Part shown: positions 1 to 13,200 of the stretch, one piece after another
Numbering within the stretch: position 1 is the stretch's first letter
Layout: each line of letters starts with the position of its first letter
NCBI GenBank assembly: GCA_026261815.1
Contig: JAMPIT010000682.1
Span: 1,994,001 to 2,058,000 of the forward strand
Length of the DNA stretch: 64,000 bases
Direction of reading: 5' to 3'
DNA from: Monarcha castaneiventris obscurior
Lineage: Eukaryota > Chordata > Aves > Passeriformes > Monarchidae
The notes under the pieces: generated by a model
Seen by the model: only the letters and a program-made list of their open reading frames with translations
Database searches by the model: none
What the model was told of the DNA's origin: nothing
Made by a program: the position numbers and the translations under genes

Positions 1-3000
1 CGCTTCATTATCTGAAGCTTTGGCAAGACTTTTTAGGGCCTCCACAGCATTTTCCCTACCTAATCAAGCTGAAGGCTAGGCAGGGACCTCCCTGCCAAGG
101 CAGAGTACCGAGTGTCCCGGACAATGGCTCCTTCTGGGCAGCCCAGCCAGCTTTCCTAACAGGGACAGTCCGTTTTGGAGTGATGAATGCCACGTTATTG
201 GCTGAGACTTGTTAGACAAGCTGCATTCCCTCAACATGATCTCCTGAGAGAGGAGGACAGAATACAAGAAGGCTTGTATTTTCCTACTAAAGCATTTACG
301 GAGAAACACAAAGCCCTGAGAAAGTTCGCCTGCTGGTTCCTCGCCTGTGCTACCCACATTGAGCTCAGTGCTGACAGAGTTTGCTGAGATGTTGGGAAAT
401 AATGTGTTTTTTGGAACACTAAAACTATCATTGCCTCTGATTAAAACAATCCAGCTCCCAGTTTGGTATAGTCATGATCACATACTGCTCTAAACATATA
501 TTCCAGCCTCTCCACTTACATTCCCAGTTTCATATCTGAAGCCCGTGATTTCACAGAGGTCACTCATGCACCTTGAGTGAAGCAACATAAAATTACCTCC
601 AATGTGGGTCTGGAAATAGCCTTTCCCCCTACTCTTTCCCTTTGCATCTTTTGTGCGTGTGTGTTCACACATGTGTATGTTCTTGAGTTGACATCTATTA
701 AAGACTGATCTCGTTTGTGTCAAACATGCCACCTACAGGGAGCACTTTGGAGCAGTCAAGTTACAGGAGATAGATAAAAAAGAAGAGGAGGTAATGAATA
801 TGGAGTGTAAATGCCTTAGCAAAGTAATGGAGACATGTACTAAGAGCAAGTGAAATTTGACCTTCTGGCTGAAAACCTGATAGCGAACCAATTGGAGAAC
901 TTTAGAAAATTGGATCAGCCTCAATGGGCACAGAGTAAACATTGGGAGTGCAATACAGTCTTATTAAACATAATGCACATTTAATGCATAATTTTATTGC
1001 AACCAATTTCATGGTACTGCCTTAAATGAGTCCGGGTCTACTTCGACTGTAGCAGTCCACTACCATTAGTGCCTCTTAAAAGAATTGCAAGGCCAGTAAA
1101 CTATCACCAGTCTGATCTCTCCCTTAGCCCATACTTTCTGCTTCATAAACTCTCCCAGCTCCCACAGCTTGTAGTGAGATCTTGTCTTCGTTCAGTACGC
1201 AGCTTTTGAAACACTAAACTGTTTTGGCAAGTCTTCACAGATGGGAATGTTACAACATTTCCATTTTATGCTGGTGCAGTAAAGCAGTGAACCTTTGCAG
1301 CTATAGATCAGTCAGCTGAATCCCAGCCTTACAACAGGAGTTCCTGGAACCTATACAATCAGACTGGTGCTGAAGATTTCTCAAGCACAGCAGGCAAAAT
1401 CCTATTTTTCTAAGTGACAGCAGCAGTGTTTGCCCTCTGATAGGAACAAGGAACAGGGAAAACAAATGATGTTGAGCTCTAAGAAAGTGAGTAGCCCCCC
1501 TCACAGACTGATAGGGGATGGCTGGATTAACACATAAGGAACTGTAAAGAAGCAACAAGAAGTGTTTAATTTATACCCTCAGAGTACAAAAATCCACACC
1601 CTGAGTTTCCAGTCTCTTCTTGCTGAGGTCTTCACAGCATGTAGCATTGTCACTTGCACCTTGTGGAAACAACAGCAAGGGAAGGAGATGTTTCAACATC
1701 AGCCTGGATTTCCCAGGTGTAAAGGACATCCTGTGTATTGCTGAGCTTGGATTTTCAGCACTCTGGAGTTTGAAGGGTGTTTTGAGTCCAGAAATGTGAT
1801 CTGAGCCCATCCCTAGATGCAGGATCAGCCCTTTATGCTTTGTCACAGCGAGCTGCTAATAACATCTGCAGAACAGTGCTGCTGGAGCTCTCTGCAGGGG
1901 TCCTGTTTGCTAGGCACCACACACATGTGTACACAAGAGATATCTCTTGCCCTGACAAGCTTTAGGATTCCAGCTAGTAGCGAAATGCAGCGCAGGGGTG
2001 ATACACACAGAGGAGTGGGAGAGGCCACCACCGTTGTCATCAAGTGGTACAGTGTCATGAATCAAGCCTCCAGTGACAGTGAAATAACACATTGGCTGCT
2101 TTTGATTCGCATCCTGGGTTTTCAAGCCCTTCCTCCTGTGATCACAACCAGCGAGGACTCACTTCATCATCTTTTGCCAAGCTTTCTGAAAAAAGAAAAA
2201 AAGGGCCCAAGCACTGTGAAATTCTTCATTCATATTCTGAGTATGGTCACTGAGGAAAAACTAGAAAGACTGCTGTAGTCCCTGAGACCAGGATCTTCTG
2301 AAGTACACAGGAGTGCATGAGTTCAGCCCCAAAATGTAGCATTCTGCTGTTGATGCACCACAAAAGTGTCACCTGTGCTGTCCTGTTCATTGGGACAGCA
2401 AAAGGGTCTTCAAGACATGCCAGGGCTGGACCTGATGTTTTGCATTTTCAGACTAGTCAGTGGTTTTGTGAACTTTACAGCCTTTGGTGGACAGAGAAAA
2501 CATTTTCTGAAACCCCATGCACATGTGGACCTCGGACTTCACCTGGCCACCTGCATGGCAGGTAGGCTTAACAGTGGGTGTACATATATATGATTCCAAT
2601 AAAAGGACAAAAAACTCATATCCCTAAACATAGGTGATGGCTCTGCACATTTATGGAATGATGAATTATTGAGAACTACTCTGTAGATAATTCTTTTGTT
2701 GCCATTTCCTCTGAATCAAATTATGAAGATATGCTCCTGATTGTGAACATACTTGAAAAATGTTGGTGTTTAAAAAAAAAAAATTATACAAAACTCTCAT
2801 TCATCTCTAACTCTAAATAGCATTTAATTAGCAATCCAGCAGCATTTACAATGGTAACACATGAATAATTCTGGTGAGGGAAAAAAAGAGAATAAAATAC
2901 TTCAGCATCAGTCTCACCAGGACTTGCAGAATGGGAAGAAAAAGAAGTTAAAACAACTGAAAACCCTTTTGATGCTGTCATATCAGGTTGTGGAATTTAC

Positions 3001-4030
3001 AGCTGGTGGGCTGGGTGTAGCCTGTAAACTCATGCCACGTGTCCATGCACACATTATTTTGAAGGGAGGGATAGGCAGGAGGTGGAAGGTGAAACTCTGG
3101 ACTTCCACTGAGGGATGTGCAAAAGGGACAGTAGGAGCAAAAAGTGGCCTCCAGCAAAGGGAGGATTTCACTGTCCCTGCTTGAAGTCAGCCTAAATTTC
3201 AAGATGAAATTGCCCAGCCTGTCAGTAGCTCTCCTATTCACACACTGCACGTGGAAATGCATATTCCTTCCTACGTTTACGTGCATTTTCCCAGCACATT
3301 CACACAGAGAGACAGACAGAGACAAGGCTCTAACTTCTGCAATACTGGGAGCAAGGATGCTCGAAAGCTCTCCAAGGCTTCTCACAGGAAGAGAGGGTTC
3401 TCTGAAACACAAAGAGTGCTTCAGGCAAGTACCTGTGCCTCGTAGCTGTGGCTACTCACCCACAAGTGAGGCTTGCTCAGGCACCTGCCAAGCCAGAAAT
3501 GCCTACAACTGTTTAAGGTTGCCAGGGGAAATACAGTGCCCATGTCTGAATAAACTTGTCTGTCTACGTAGAAGACCTGGTGGAAAACTGGGACTTCACA
3601 TTTGCTAAGAAATGCTGGCAGGTTTGACATCACCCATCTCCAGCTGAAATGAAATCTGGAAATTACTTAGGAAAAGCAGTCCTTTTGAATAAAGGGTTCC
3701 AGAAGTATCAAACTGACCTCGCTGTAGAACAACATTTGCCATTGTACTCATCTGTTTAAATAGACAAGCCAGGTGCAGTTGGAAAAAAGCAGAAAATCTT
3801 TCCACTGTTAGACCTTTTCTTTATGTTTGAAACACTTCAAAGCTAAGAACAACTTCTCTGAGCCAAATCAGATATGCAGTTGTTAGACCATCTCTGACAG
3901 AAGAGTTAATTGGAAACTATAAACTTTCTTTTGCTTGTGTCCCGAGACTAGCAAAGCCTCAACAAAGCTCCCGCTCCGTATGGAAATGCATCTTTTTTGG
4001 TCTTACATGTTTGACCACCACAAAACCAGC
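1..4030. other. Unique non-coding sequence, no gene recognised
   Basis: No exon, RNA gene or well-preserved repeat could be recognised. Two open frames of about 150 codons (+ strand, 1817-2278 and 3144-3608) have no recognisable domain, no codon regularity and no flanking splice signals. I treat them as chance. A short A-run lies near 2771-2783. The rest is mixed AT-rich DNA of the kind seen in vertebrate introns and intergenic regions. Confidence 0.6.
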
Positions 4031-4059
4031 TGTTATTTTTCAAAAATTTTAATGGCGTC

Positions 4060-4400
4060 TTTCAAGCTGGTCACAGCAACATCTTCCAAATAGAAAACAA
4101 TTTTAATGCAAAATCATCAACAAATATTGTGAGGTCTTCTCTTATAAAGGTTTAAACTATTACATAAATATTTTATTATTAGGCAGGTATGTTAATAATC
4201 CATTGCTTTTGGCAATGGGTTTTAAATCAGCTTCTACTGGTGTGTTTTGTAATTTATTACATTTGTTGATATTTCTGCTACAGCTGCACCAGGAGACAGA
4301 TATCACCATTGGTCCAAAAAACTAAAACATTAAAAAAATTAAAAATTGTTAAAAAATAAGAGGAAAAAAATTTATGGGGTTTTTGTCGTTTTGTATTCTG
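4060..4400. promoter_or_regulatory. AT-rich block, possible conserved non-coding element
   Basis: This stretch is rich in TAAT/ATTA cores and T/A runs (for example 'gtaatttattacatttg' near 4249), with little repeat character. That texture is common in vertebrate conserved non-coding elements, but it is only suggestive. AT-rich neutral DNA looks similar, and a multi-species alignment would decide. No transcript features are seen. Confidence 0.2.
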
Positions 4401-6389
4401 TTACAGGGAATCACCATAGCTTGCTTCATCCTAAAAACACACATCAAAGAGAAATCAGTGCTGGTAAAAGACTAACACGGCAAGCAGTTAAATGGCTAAA
4501 TTCTGCGTAAAACTTGGGAGGCTTGCTGCCACAGGATGTTACAGAGGGAGGTGTCTTTTCAAGGAAGACCTGCTTTCCATCTTTTCTCGGGACAGAAGAG
4601 CACAGTGAGGGCGACTGCACCCCAGGCTTCCAGCCAGGGCCCAGGTCTCTTTCTTTCCACATTGCAGTTTCCCATGTGCAGGCAGTGATAATTCAGCATC
4701 ATGAAAAAACATAAATTGTCAGATAGGCAATGCTGAGATGAAAGGAACATTATCTTTTACAGCTGGCCAAGACTCTGAACTTTTATGGCTTTCTACAAGA
4801 AGTAACCAGAAATGACACAACTATTCTCGCACTCCTCTAATTTCTATTCCAGTTTACTGTAAGCCTGGTGTGATAAGACCAAAAATGTGTTTTAGCTGTG
4901 GGCAGGTTTTAAGACCACATTGTTCTAAAGCCCTGAAAATAAGGATTCTTGATAGAAACTGTGATAAACCCCAAAGTCTGCCTGTATTAGTAGGAGAAGC
5001 CATCATATAGAAAATTTAATAAAGATTTCAAATATTCCTTCTGTGTCCTAAAGCCATTATTCACTGCTAAAGGATTGTAAGTCTTGAAAAATCTTGGAAG
5101 GCTTTAATTTGAAAAATATATATCTATATATATAGATAATATATATAGTTCTAAACCAATCAAGAAATTTCATACCAGAAAATAAATTCTCTCTGTCTTT
5201 AGCCTGTCCCTTGCTTTAAAATATGAAACTCACTTAAATAAGAAAGGTGGGTATTTAAACTGGAACAGCAGATCCAGTCCTCTGTGTGAAGTAAACTGGA
5301 GGGGCTGTCCATTAGAGAAGATATGGTCCAGACTCAATAAATAGATGCAGGAGGAGGGAGGTCTGTTCCTAGTCTCACAGCTAGCTCATGTAAGTGTGCT
5401 AGCAAATTAATTTTCCTCTTTCAAGCTCGTTTTTGTCCTTTCACTCTGCTGTGTACTTCTTTGGGCCAGGCAATGTCTCTGGGCTGAGGTGTGCAAGAAG
5501 AGATTTCCCAGGGATTTCTGGAGTAGAAATGGGATGTCTCTGCACTCACATTCCTCAGCCACTTTGATGCTGGTCTGGCTTTGTGCAATTCCTTCTCCTG
5601 CTCTCCTTGAGAGCACCACAGCAAGCTGGTGATGGTTTGGATTTGAGACATACTCACATCTGGCTTGGAGAAATTCCTAACAGAAACAAAAGGAAATTCC
5701 TGGTGACTGTGATTTCTAGATTCATAATTAATTTAAGAGATCTCAACCATAGGGATTGCCCCTGCTTGGGAAGAAGCCTCGCTGCGAGTATGAGAATCCT
5801 GTGGTGTTTGCCAAGGACATGAGAGGGGAGAATTTCAACCTGGGGGAACTGCACTGGTGGATCACAACCACATCACCACGGACACGTGTAAAAATAGCGC
5901 AGGCACAAAGGAAATCAGGTGATACTGGCAGTCACTGCTCGTGAGAAGAACCGTCCAAGTTCTCAGACTGTTTTCCTCCTCAGCACAGAGGCTGTGGTGA
6001 CAGCCTTGCCTGGTGCTCCTCACACTGGAATGCACAAGCAGCATGTGGGAAGGGGAAAATGACCCTTCCAGCAAAGATGAGGCCCTCTGGCTCCAAGGAG
6101 ACAGCACTGATTCCCACCCCAAGAGGATTTGGCCCACCCTGTCCAGCATGGAGGGGGAAACCGAAACACCCATCCCTTGGATGGCTGGAGCTCAAGTCAC
6201 CATTTGCCTGTCTGGAGCGGGATAATTTGTCAGACACCAGCTGCTGCATGCTCTGTCCTCTTGGGCACACTTGTTATTGTGTTACAGCCTGCCTGAAGAA
6301 TGTGGGATGCCGTGGAAAGGAAAACGATTGCAACCTTGCTTGCTCAAATAATCTGAGGGCTTTTTTTTTCCCCTGTGTTCGTAAGCGTT
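4401..6389. other. Unique non-coding sequence with one AT palindrome
   Basis: Nothing gene-like was recognised. The region holds the AT palindrome at 5121-5138 (listed separately). All open frames are short, overlap on both strands and lack motifs. Confidence 0.55.
5121..5138. repeat. Perfect 18-bp AT palindrome
   Basis: TATCTATATATATAGATA reads identically on both strands. With a one-base bulge the symmetry extends into the flanking TATATAT tracts, about 34 bp in all. It is probably a decayed dinucleotide microsatellite able to form a cruciform, with no known function. Confidence 0.7.
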
Positions 6390-6454
6390 AGGAAGGGAAA
6401 GGGGGGTGGGGGAAAGAAAAGGAGAGGGAGAAGAAGGAGAAGAAGAGGGAAAAG
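6390..6454 (+). repeat. Polypurine tract, G/A only, about 65 nt
   Basis: The + strand is almost purely G and A, with a T only in the 'ggggggtggggg' core. It begins with G-runs and continues as GAA/GGA-type sequence. Such tracts can form triplex DNA, and the G-rich start has G-quadruplex potential. It follows a T-run (about 6361-6369), making a strand-asymmetric pair. Confidence 0.7.
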
Positions 6455-7925
6455 CCAGGCTGGCAATGCTGGGGAAGTGCTTTTGTGACCACACAAAGAG
6501 ATTTAAGACCGGATGGAAGTGGTCCCCCCCACTCGCTCGCTCCCTTGCCGCGTCTCCTCTGTCTCTGAAAGAGTTACTCAGGAGGATTTCAAGGGTAGGT
6601 TTCTAGAGCGACACCATGTCTAATTATGTACGAGACGGAATGAAAAGGTGTAGGCCTGTCTTTCCAGCTCAGAAAAAAATGTGGTGTCCTGCGAATAAGA
6701 AATGAACAGACTGACCTTTTCAGAGCTGCTGAAAGAGAAAACCAGATGTATTCCTCAAGAGTCACTATGACTGAAGGGTGATAAAGGCTTGCATTGTGCA
6801 CTTGAATAAAAGGAAAGCTAACCAGAAAACAGCAGCTGATAATAGTCAGGCCAGGCTGTGCTATTGTCCAAGGCACAAATGTTCAGCATTGGCCTAGACC
6901 ACACTGCTGGTATATACAGCACAGACTTGGGGGAGAAATTAAAAAGAGAAGGGGGAGGCAGCTTTTTTTATTTTTGCTACCTACCAGAGATTGTGTGAAA
7001 CTGCTAGCAGTTATAAGGCCACAGAGGAAGAAAATGATCTGGGATCCTTTCCCCACCACACACAGGCACAAACATACACACACTCCATTTCTAGCATTAT
7101 GTTCCTGTAAGATCTGAATCTAACCATCTGCCAAATGAATAGACAAAACCCAGCTTGTCTTCCAGGGTTCAGATGTAAGGGGGTGGATAAAGAGGAAGCA
7201 TCACGCTGGTGAAGAGGCTGGAGCTTTCTGCAAAACAGGGGTCTCCAGAGCTCAGGTCAACCAGCTAGAAACAACAGTGGCTTTAATTAAGGACCTGAGG
7301 CTGGGTGGGGAGCACTGGGTAGGTCTGATTATCCCCCACACCAGGCAGGTCTCTGGCACCACCATAAATTCCAGAGAAAAGGCAAGGGTTAGGGGACAGA
7401 AAAAGGGGTGGAAAGGAGTGATCTGTGAGGAAAAAAAAAAAAAGGAAAAGAAAAACCAGAAAGCAAACCCCATCCCTCCACTTCTCCCAGACTTGGGGGA
7501 AAAAACTGACTTCTCCCTGGGAAGGAACCACTTGCTTCAAGCCCTGCTACCATGACCTCTCTGGATTATTCAGCATCACACACCTGCCAAAGACTCTCTC
7601 AGACACTTTTGAATGTCATGCCACTGTTTGAGAACCAAGGCTGGGTCTGAGTGAGCAGATCTTGCCCACTGGAGATTGTTATTTTTAGAGTGGGCATGAT
7701 AAGCTTCTGCCAGGCACCATCCACAGCCAACTACGTCCATGCAGAAGTGTAAATCAACCCCAGCGCTTGCTGGAAGATCTTGTCTTTTCTTATTTAAATA
7801 TGCTCTCTGAAATAACACTTTGGGGGTCTATATTCTGAGAATGTGGTGGGAGAGGGCTGCCCTGCTCCTCACTGCCCTTCCAAGAAACAACAGACATGCA
7901 AAGGGTCTTTTTGTGGTTTTCTTTC
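6455..7925. other. Unique non-coding sequence with small simple repeats
   Basis: A degenerate CA tract lies around 7061-7083 and an A-run around 7431-7443. No exon, RNA gene or classified transposon was recognised. Confidence 0.55.
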
Positions 7926-7928
7926 TTA

Positions 7929-7930
<2 letters not shown>

Positions 7931-7960
<30 letters not shown>
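7931..7960 (+). repeat. Poly(T) run of 30
   Basis: Thirty consecutive T are seen directly, flanked by 'cttatc' and 'gtgcacag'. It could be a homopolymer microsatellite or the poly(A) tail of a minus-strand retroposed sequence. No body of such a retrocopy is recognisable upstream, and no target-site duplication was seen. Confidence 0.85.
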
Positions 7961-7961
<1 letters not shown>

Positions 7962-8109
7962 TGCACAGTGTTGGTTTTGTCCTTTACAAAATTAGTTCAA
8001 GGAGATTTATTGCTGGCAACAGGCACCGAGGACTGGCCTGGTGCTTTTCTGCAGAAGATGAGACAGGGTGTTCCCACCTCAAAGTGCCGCAGTTTGGCCG
8101 TCAGGAGAT

Positions 8110-8290
8110 GAGGTGGAGTTTGCTTCCTGGCTACTGCAGCGTGACCTTGGGATGCATCCCTTCACCTCTCCCTGCCTGTCCCCCTTGTCTCAGGACAGAG
8201 CACTTGTGGGGAAGTCCTCCAGAGCTGGATCTGGCTGCCGTAGTGCGCGCAGCTCCTAGCACAGCAAAACGCATTATTTCAACAGGATGG
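8110..8290 (+). mobile_element. MIR-like core-SINE remnant, sense orientation
   Basis: The stretch 'gcgtgaccttggg' followed by 'cttcacctctccctgcct' parallels the MIR core ('gtgaccttgggcaagt..cttaacctctctgtgcctc'). About 60 bases downstream, 'cagctcctagcacag' resembles the later MIR segment. MIR is a tRNA-derived SINE that decayed long ago, and relics are known in birds. The match is by eye and diverged. It carries no pol III A/B boxes that I could identify. Confidence 0.45.
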
Positions 8291-10200
8291 AGCAGCTGTT
8301 TGTATAAGGAATTAATTATACCCATTGCTACCAGATACAAGTCCTCCACACATCAGTGAGGCAAGGAAACATGGTCTTAAAGGAGAAGCACCAGGCAGAG
8401 GACACAGGTATGTGCCAGCTGCAAAGCCAGACAGAAGTGGGGCTCTGTTTCCTTTCACCCTGCCTTCCCAATGCGTTTCAGCCCAAACTTGGGAAAATAA
8501 CCCCAGGGAGCAGGCTATTTTGAGGCTTCTGGGCCGTGACTTTTCTGCTGTGATTACCCTGGAGGCATCTAATTAGTAGCAGTAGGGCTGCCTTTTCCTT
8601 CTGATCTCTGCAAGGAACCATACTGAGAAGCTACCAACTCATCTCACGCTGTACCCACAAGACCTGTACAAGCTCCCCAGACAGTTAGCTTTATTTCTCC
8701 CATGTCAACAAAAGTAGGAGAGATCTGGGGGGTGGAGTAGATGGACAGGAGGAGAGAGAAAGTGATTCACAGGGAAATAATGTATTCCTGCCATACATTC
8801 AGAGAATTAAATAGCACATGTATACGCACACACGCACACACTCATGAGGCTGAGGAAGCAGTCTGAATAACTTTCAAAAGGCTTGCTGCATCTTGCTCCA
8901 TGAGTGGGTAATGCTTGGCTATTTCTAAGAGACAGACATTAAAATCTGCAGCACAGTCATTTAGAATTTCAAAGGATTCTTCTTCAGGGGGTGGAATACA
9001 AAAGACACCACAGTTATTCACATAATACAAGCAAGGTTGGGGAAACAGCAGCATGCCATTAGGTAAGACTGAGCAGAAAACCTTTCTGGAGAAGGCTAAG
9101 ATCTATTCATTCAAAGTAATGAAGTGACCCTAAAAATTTCTCATATCATTTATCTGTGTAGATATGTGTAAAATGTATGTGTGTACATACTTAGAAATAT
9201 CTTTGTGCAGCTATGTTTTTATACACCACTTGGAGAAGAGCTTGAGAGAGGATCTGAAATGTGTACTGTGGTGCAGACAAGAAAAGGAGGGGAAAAAATA
9301 TATATTCAAAATACATCACACATCATCCACGCATCTACACAAACATGCTCACATTTCTTTCACCGTGAGCTTTGGGTGTCAATCAGCAGAGAACAAACAG
9401 CAAAATGAAAACCAGGAGCTCCTTCTGTTGAGGTTTTATGATAACGTCCTCCAACATTTCCCTGTTTTTGTTTTCAATGTGCTGAACTAACTGCATGGCT
9501 GGAGCGGCGAGGAATGCAGAGCTCACACATGTAAAGCATTGTGTCCTCTGACATACTATTACACAGAAGGCTCACAGTTCCACCCCCCCCTCCCTCCCCT
9601 TCCTGGTGTTGATGAATTACATGAGATGAATATCACAGATCTGGGTTTTTTAAACCGTGAGCTTAGGCAGCAACAACGACTGCAAAGCAGACACCGTTGT
9701 CTGAACCTCTATTGTTTCTATTTCGGGAGCACATTGAGTGATTAGTTTGGGTAACAGTAACATCACATTACCTTCTACAGGCTGGAAATGTCTTTTAAAA
9801 CTGAGGCAACGCTGAAGCCATGTGATACAATACTGTAGACAGAGCCAAGTGGAATACATCAAAGAGTGCCTTGATGCAGATGTTTCATGCAGAAGAAAAT
9901 TAGGTCAGAGACCACTTCAATTTCAGCTTCTGCCAGGCTTGTTTGAGAGCTTCCAGTGAATTCCTAATGAATAGCTTCTAGGGCACTTTTCTCTCATTCA
10001 GTCACAAACTGCCACAGCCAGATGAGCTTTCCATGTGGAATTTTTTCTCATTATTTAAAATACTAATACTTTGTGTTCACAGATTCCAGAATCTTCCTTG
10101 CAACAATAGCAACAACTCCCCCTCCTTCATCACCCCCCTGCCCACAATAAAATATGAGGGAAAAGAAAAAGGTGAGAAGAATAACCAATTGGTACACAAT
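8291..10200. other. Unique non-coding sequence
   Basis: Nothing gene-like was recognised. A CA-type tract lies at about 8822-8842, and there is a short C-run near 9582-9590. A minus-strand open frame (8842-9054) has an acidic, protein-like composition but no splice signals or family motif. Confidence 0.55.
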
Positions 10201-10220
10201 GTCTGCTACAGGGAGTGGGT

Positions 10221-10255
10221 GGGGGGGGGGGGGGAGTGGGCAAAAAAAAAAAAAA
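10221..10255 (+). repeat. G14 run followed by A14 run
   Basis: Fourteen consecutive G (10221-10234) are followed after 'agtgggc' by fourteen A (10242-10255). Both are counted directly from the sequence. The whole block is purine apart from a T and a C. Long G homopolymers are uncommon in vertebrate DNA and are prone to length error in assemblies. Confidence 0.85.
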
Positions 10256-10259
10256 TAAA

Positions 10260-13200
10260 GCAGCCTTTTACCAATTTTACATGGTAAATTAGTACTTGGT
10301 TAAGGGTCCTTCACAAATGCATGGTTTTTTGCATCTCGAATTTTTTTTTCTTTTTTTTTGGTGATGGCAAGGAGTGAGATGCTTTGAAAATGCTTTTGTA
10401 GCCTGTGCACATCTCAGCTGGCACTGCCTGCTGTAGCCACTGGCCCCTTGCACCTCTGAAGGGAGAGCAGAGGTTGCCTTGTAGCTGCACACAGCGAGTC
10501 TACATAAAGCCTTCTGAACTTCTGCTGAGCCACAGAGCCCATCCACCTCTCTGCTGAGCTCATCCCCCTTTTCTGAGCAGCTCTGTGGGCCTCTTGTGGA
10601 CGTCTCAACTGAAAAAATACAAATGTGTTCACCAAGCAGTTTAGATCCAGCTCTTCTTTAAAGCTGACCATAAGCTGAGCAGAGCATCTTGTGATCCCGT
10701 ACGTGTGCTGTCCCACCAGGGACAGCAAGGTTATGGCGCTTGGAAACATAAAAAAAGGCCTAGAACCTTCCTGGGTGGGAAGAACCCTCCAGAACTTGTT
10801 ATATGGGGTTTTTTTAGTGTGATTCACCTTCACAGTGGAATACAAAAGTAGTTCAGCAAGCTGCGAGCTAGAGTCCAAGACTCCAATCCTGGCCCCAGCC
10901 CTGCCAAACATGACTTTTTGGGTCTCACATGTCATTCAATCCATGCTATGCCTGACTTTTTTTTTTTTTTCTTGCCTTCCTATGGTGGTCAAGGGGCCAA
11001 ATATGAAGGTGGATTGAAACCTGTAAGCACAGGGGTTATCTAAGGGGCTGTAGCATGACATATGGATAGGGTGAAGACATAAATCTGATTGCTGAGATAA
11101 GAAAAACCTTCTCACTCTTATCACCCAGGCTTGCAGGGAGGAAAGGCCTCACAAAACAGCAAGATACCCTCTGACACAGAACCAGGACCATCCATGACCA
11201 GTTCTACCTTGCAGTCCTGAGTGTCCCGTACTCCACCCACATGGTGCACAGGATCATTTTGAGAGCAGTGGCTCGGGCTGCCAAAGGAGATGATCCAGAA
11301 GCTGACATCAGCTTCAACACGTCCAGCTGTTGTTGTTCACTGGGTCGCAGGCTCCTGACAGAACAGTGTAAACTCCCTCATGTTCCCAGGGGCTTAGGTG
11401 GAACGAAAGCACGATTTGAATTTGCAGCAGAACTCTGTTCTGCATCTCTGTTTTCCTGTGCAGAACGCAGAGTCCTACAGAAGTTCACAAATGTTCTTTT
11501 GTCCCAGCAGAACAACTGAGGTCTTTACCCGTCAAAGCCGTCATTTCAGAGATGACTTGATGTTTAGGATGCTTCCAAATTCACACCACCATGTTAAAGC
11601 ACTGGGATCTGATTTTTTCAGATGTAGAGCCCTCAGCTGAATGACTCATAGCAGGAACAGGACATTGTTGCTCATGTGCACGTCCACCAGTGTGGACAGA
11701 GCATGACAATTTTGTGTTCCAGCAGTCACACCCCAACCCACTCCAGAAATCTCTTGGTGGACCACTTAGCAAAGTCATAGTTAATCTCACCACTCCAGAG
11801 GAACCAGCTGTCCACAAAAGGCTCCCCCTGGATGCTCCCCTGCTCTGTTTGCTGACTCAAGAGCAGACCTAGGCTTCTCTTCAAAGGTTTCCATCTCTTC
11901 TGGTCCTGACATTAAGAGATTTTTGGGGGGGGCTCTTCTACAATCAAACCCACCCAAAGGATTCTCAGACAGAGCAAATAGGAGCATGAGCATCTTCCCC
12001 TCGATCCATAGTTTGAATCCCTAGTCTCTCCTACAACTGCATGATCTCTGAACATCTGTAATGTTTGGGCCTTTCTCCATTCTCCATTCTCCCGTCCTCA
12101 ATTCTTAGGGTCCACTGCAAAGACACATTGGGTCATCTAAAAGCACCTAAATGTATTTCCCCTCCACCTCCATTCTTAGCCCTTGTAGCTTAACAATTCT
12201 CCAAGGCCTAACAGATCTCATTTGCTTTTCTTAACCTCCAGTTTTTCTTAAAACCCCCATCCATTTGAACACCACCACGCAACCCTTGCAGAAGAGACAT
12301 TTTTGTAAAACATACTGGAATTCAATTCATCATGCACATAATTGAGACACTTTTACTCGCTCGTCAGTGGCTGCTCATGCTCTTGGGATGCTGGGGTGGA
12401 AAACTTTACAAAATTAAAACACACCAAAATAACCCACTTACAGGAATTTCGTTTTTCACCATAAACAATAAAAGCTACCACATCCACCACCTGTTTCACA
12501 CAAGGGACCAGAGAAGGTGATCTTTCTGGCAAAAGCAGTGAAGCTTTTTTTTTTTTCTCTAACCACTAAGCATAGAGATGAAAGCCTCCTTTCACAGCAG
12601 AGCAGATGCAGCTTGGCAGCAACCATGAGCACTTCTCATCACCCTGCAGCTCAAGATATGGCTGCTCTCCTTACCCATTCAGACACTGGCATCTCTAGGG
12701 ATGCTGCTGCAAATTGGGATTCTGCTGTGGGTTTTGTTTGATCCATATCTGGCCATCAAATTTATATTTTGCACAGTTAGCTAGACAGCCTTATGCAGGA
12801 ACAAAAATTCCCACTGTCCCATCAGCAGCTGCTTTTCTGTTCCTGGAGGAACTCAGTCTCTTGTCTGTACAAAGCCTCTGTTGTTTTGTGTTTTCCTGGC
12901 CCCTGACCAGGATCCTGGTAGCATCCATTTAACACTAAATAAGTGGTCAGACCCTGTCTCACTACAGGTCTGGATGGGTTAGGAGTGAGGAGAAAGGGGA
13001 AAAGCTTTCTTCCCTGTAATGTTTTCCAAGCAACAAGGAAACTACAGCAGAAGTGTTACTGACAAAGCTGTGGTCATGCAGGCATCACTGAATGCCATGG
13101 GGCTTGGCCCTCCATCACTCTGGGTGAAGCCAAAAGGACCTGATATTTTTTAAACATCCAGTGTTCAAGAAGTTTTTTTGGTCCATCTAATTTCCGAAAA

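Noticed and set aside
1817..2278. 153-codon plus-strand open frame ending in a Lys/Glu-rich tail
   Set aside because: No recognisable family. Several overlapping frames exist on the other strand, and there are no exon signals.
3144..3608. 154-codon plus-strand open frame
   Set aside because: Overlaps a 144-codon frame on the opposite strand. Neither shows a domain or coding-like composition.
7931..7960. Poly(T) run as the tail of a processed pseudogene on the minus strand
   Set aside because: No retrocopy body or target-site duplication could be recognised beside it.
10414..10935. 173-codon minus-strand open frame
   Set aside because: Longest non-repeat frame in the window, but no domain, no splice context and no codon regularity. 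Length is within chance expectation for this amount of sequence.
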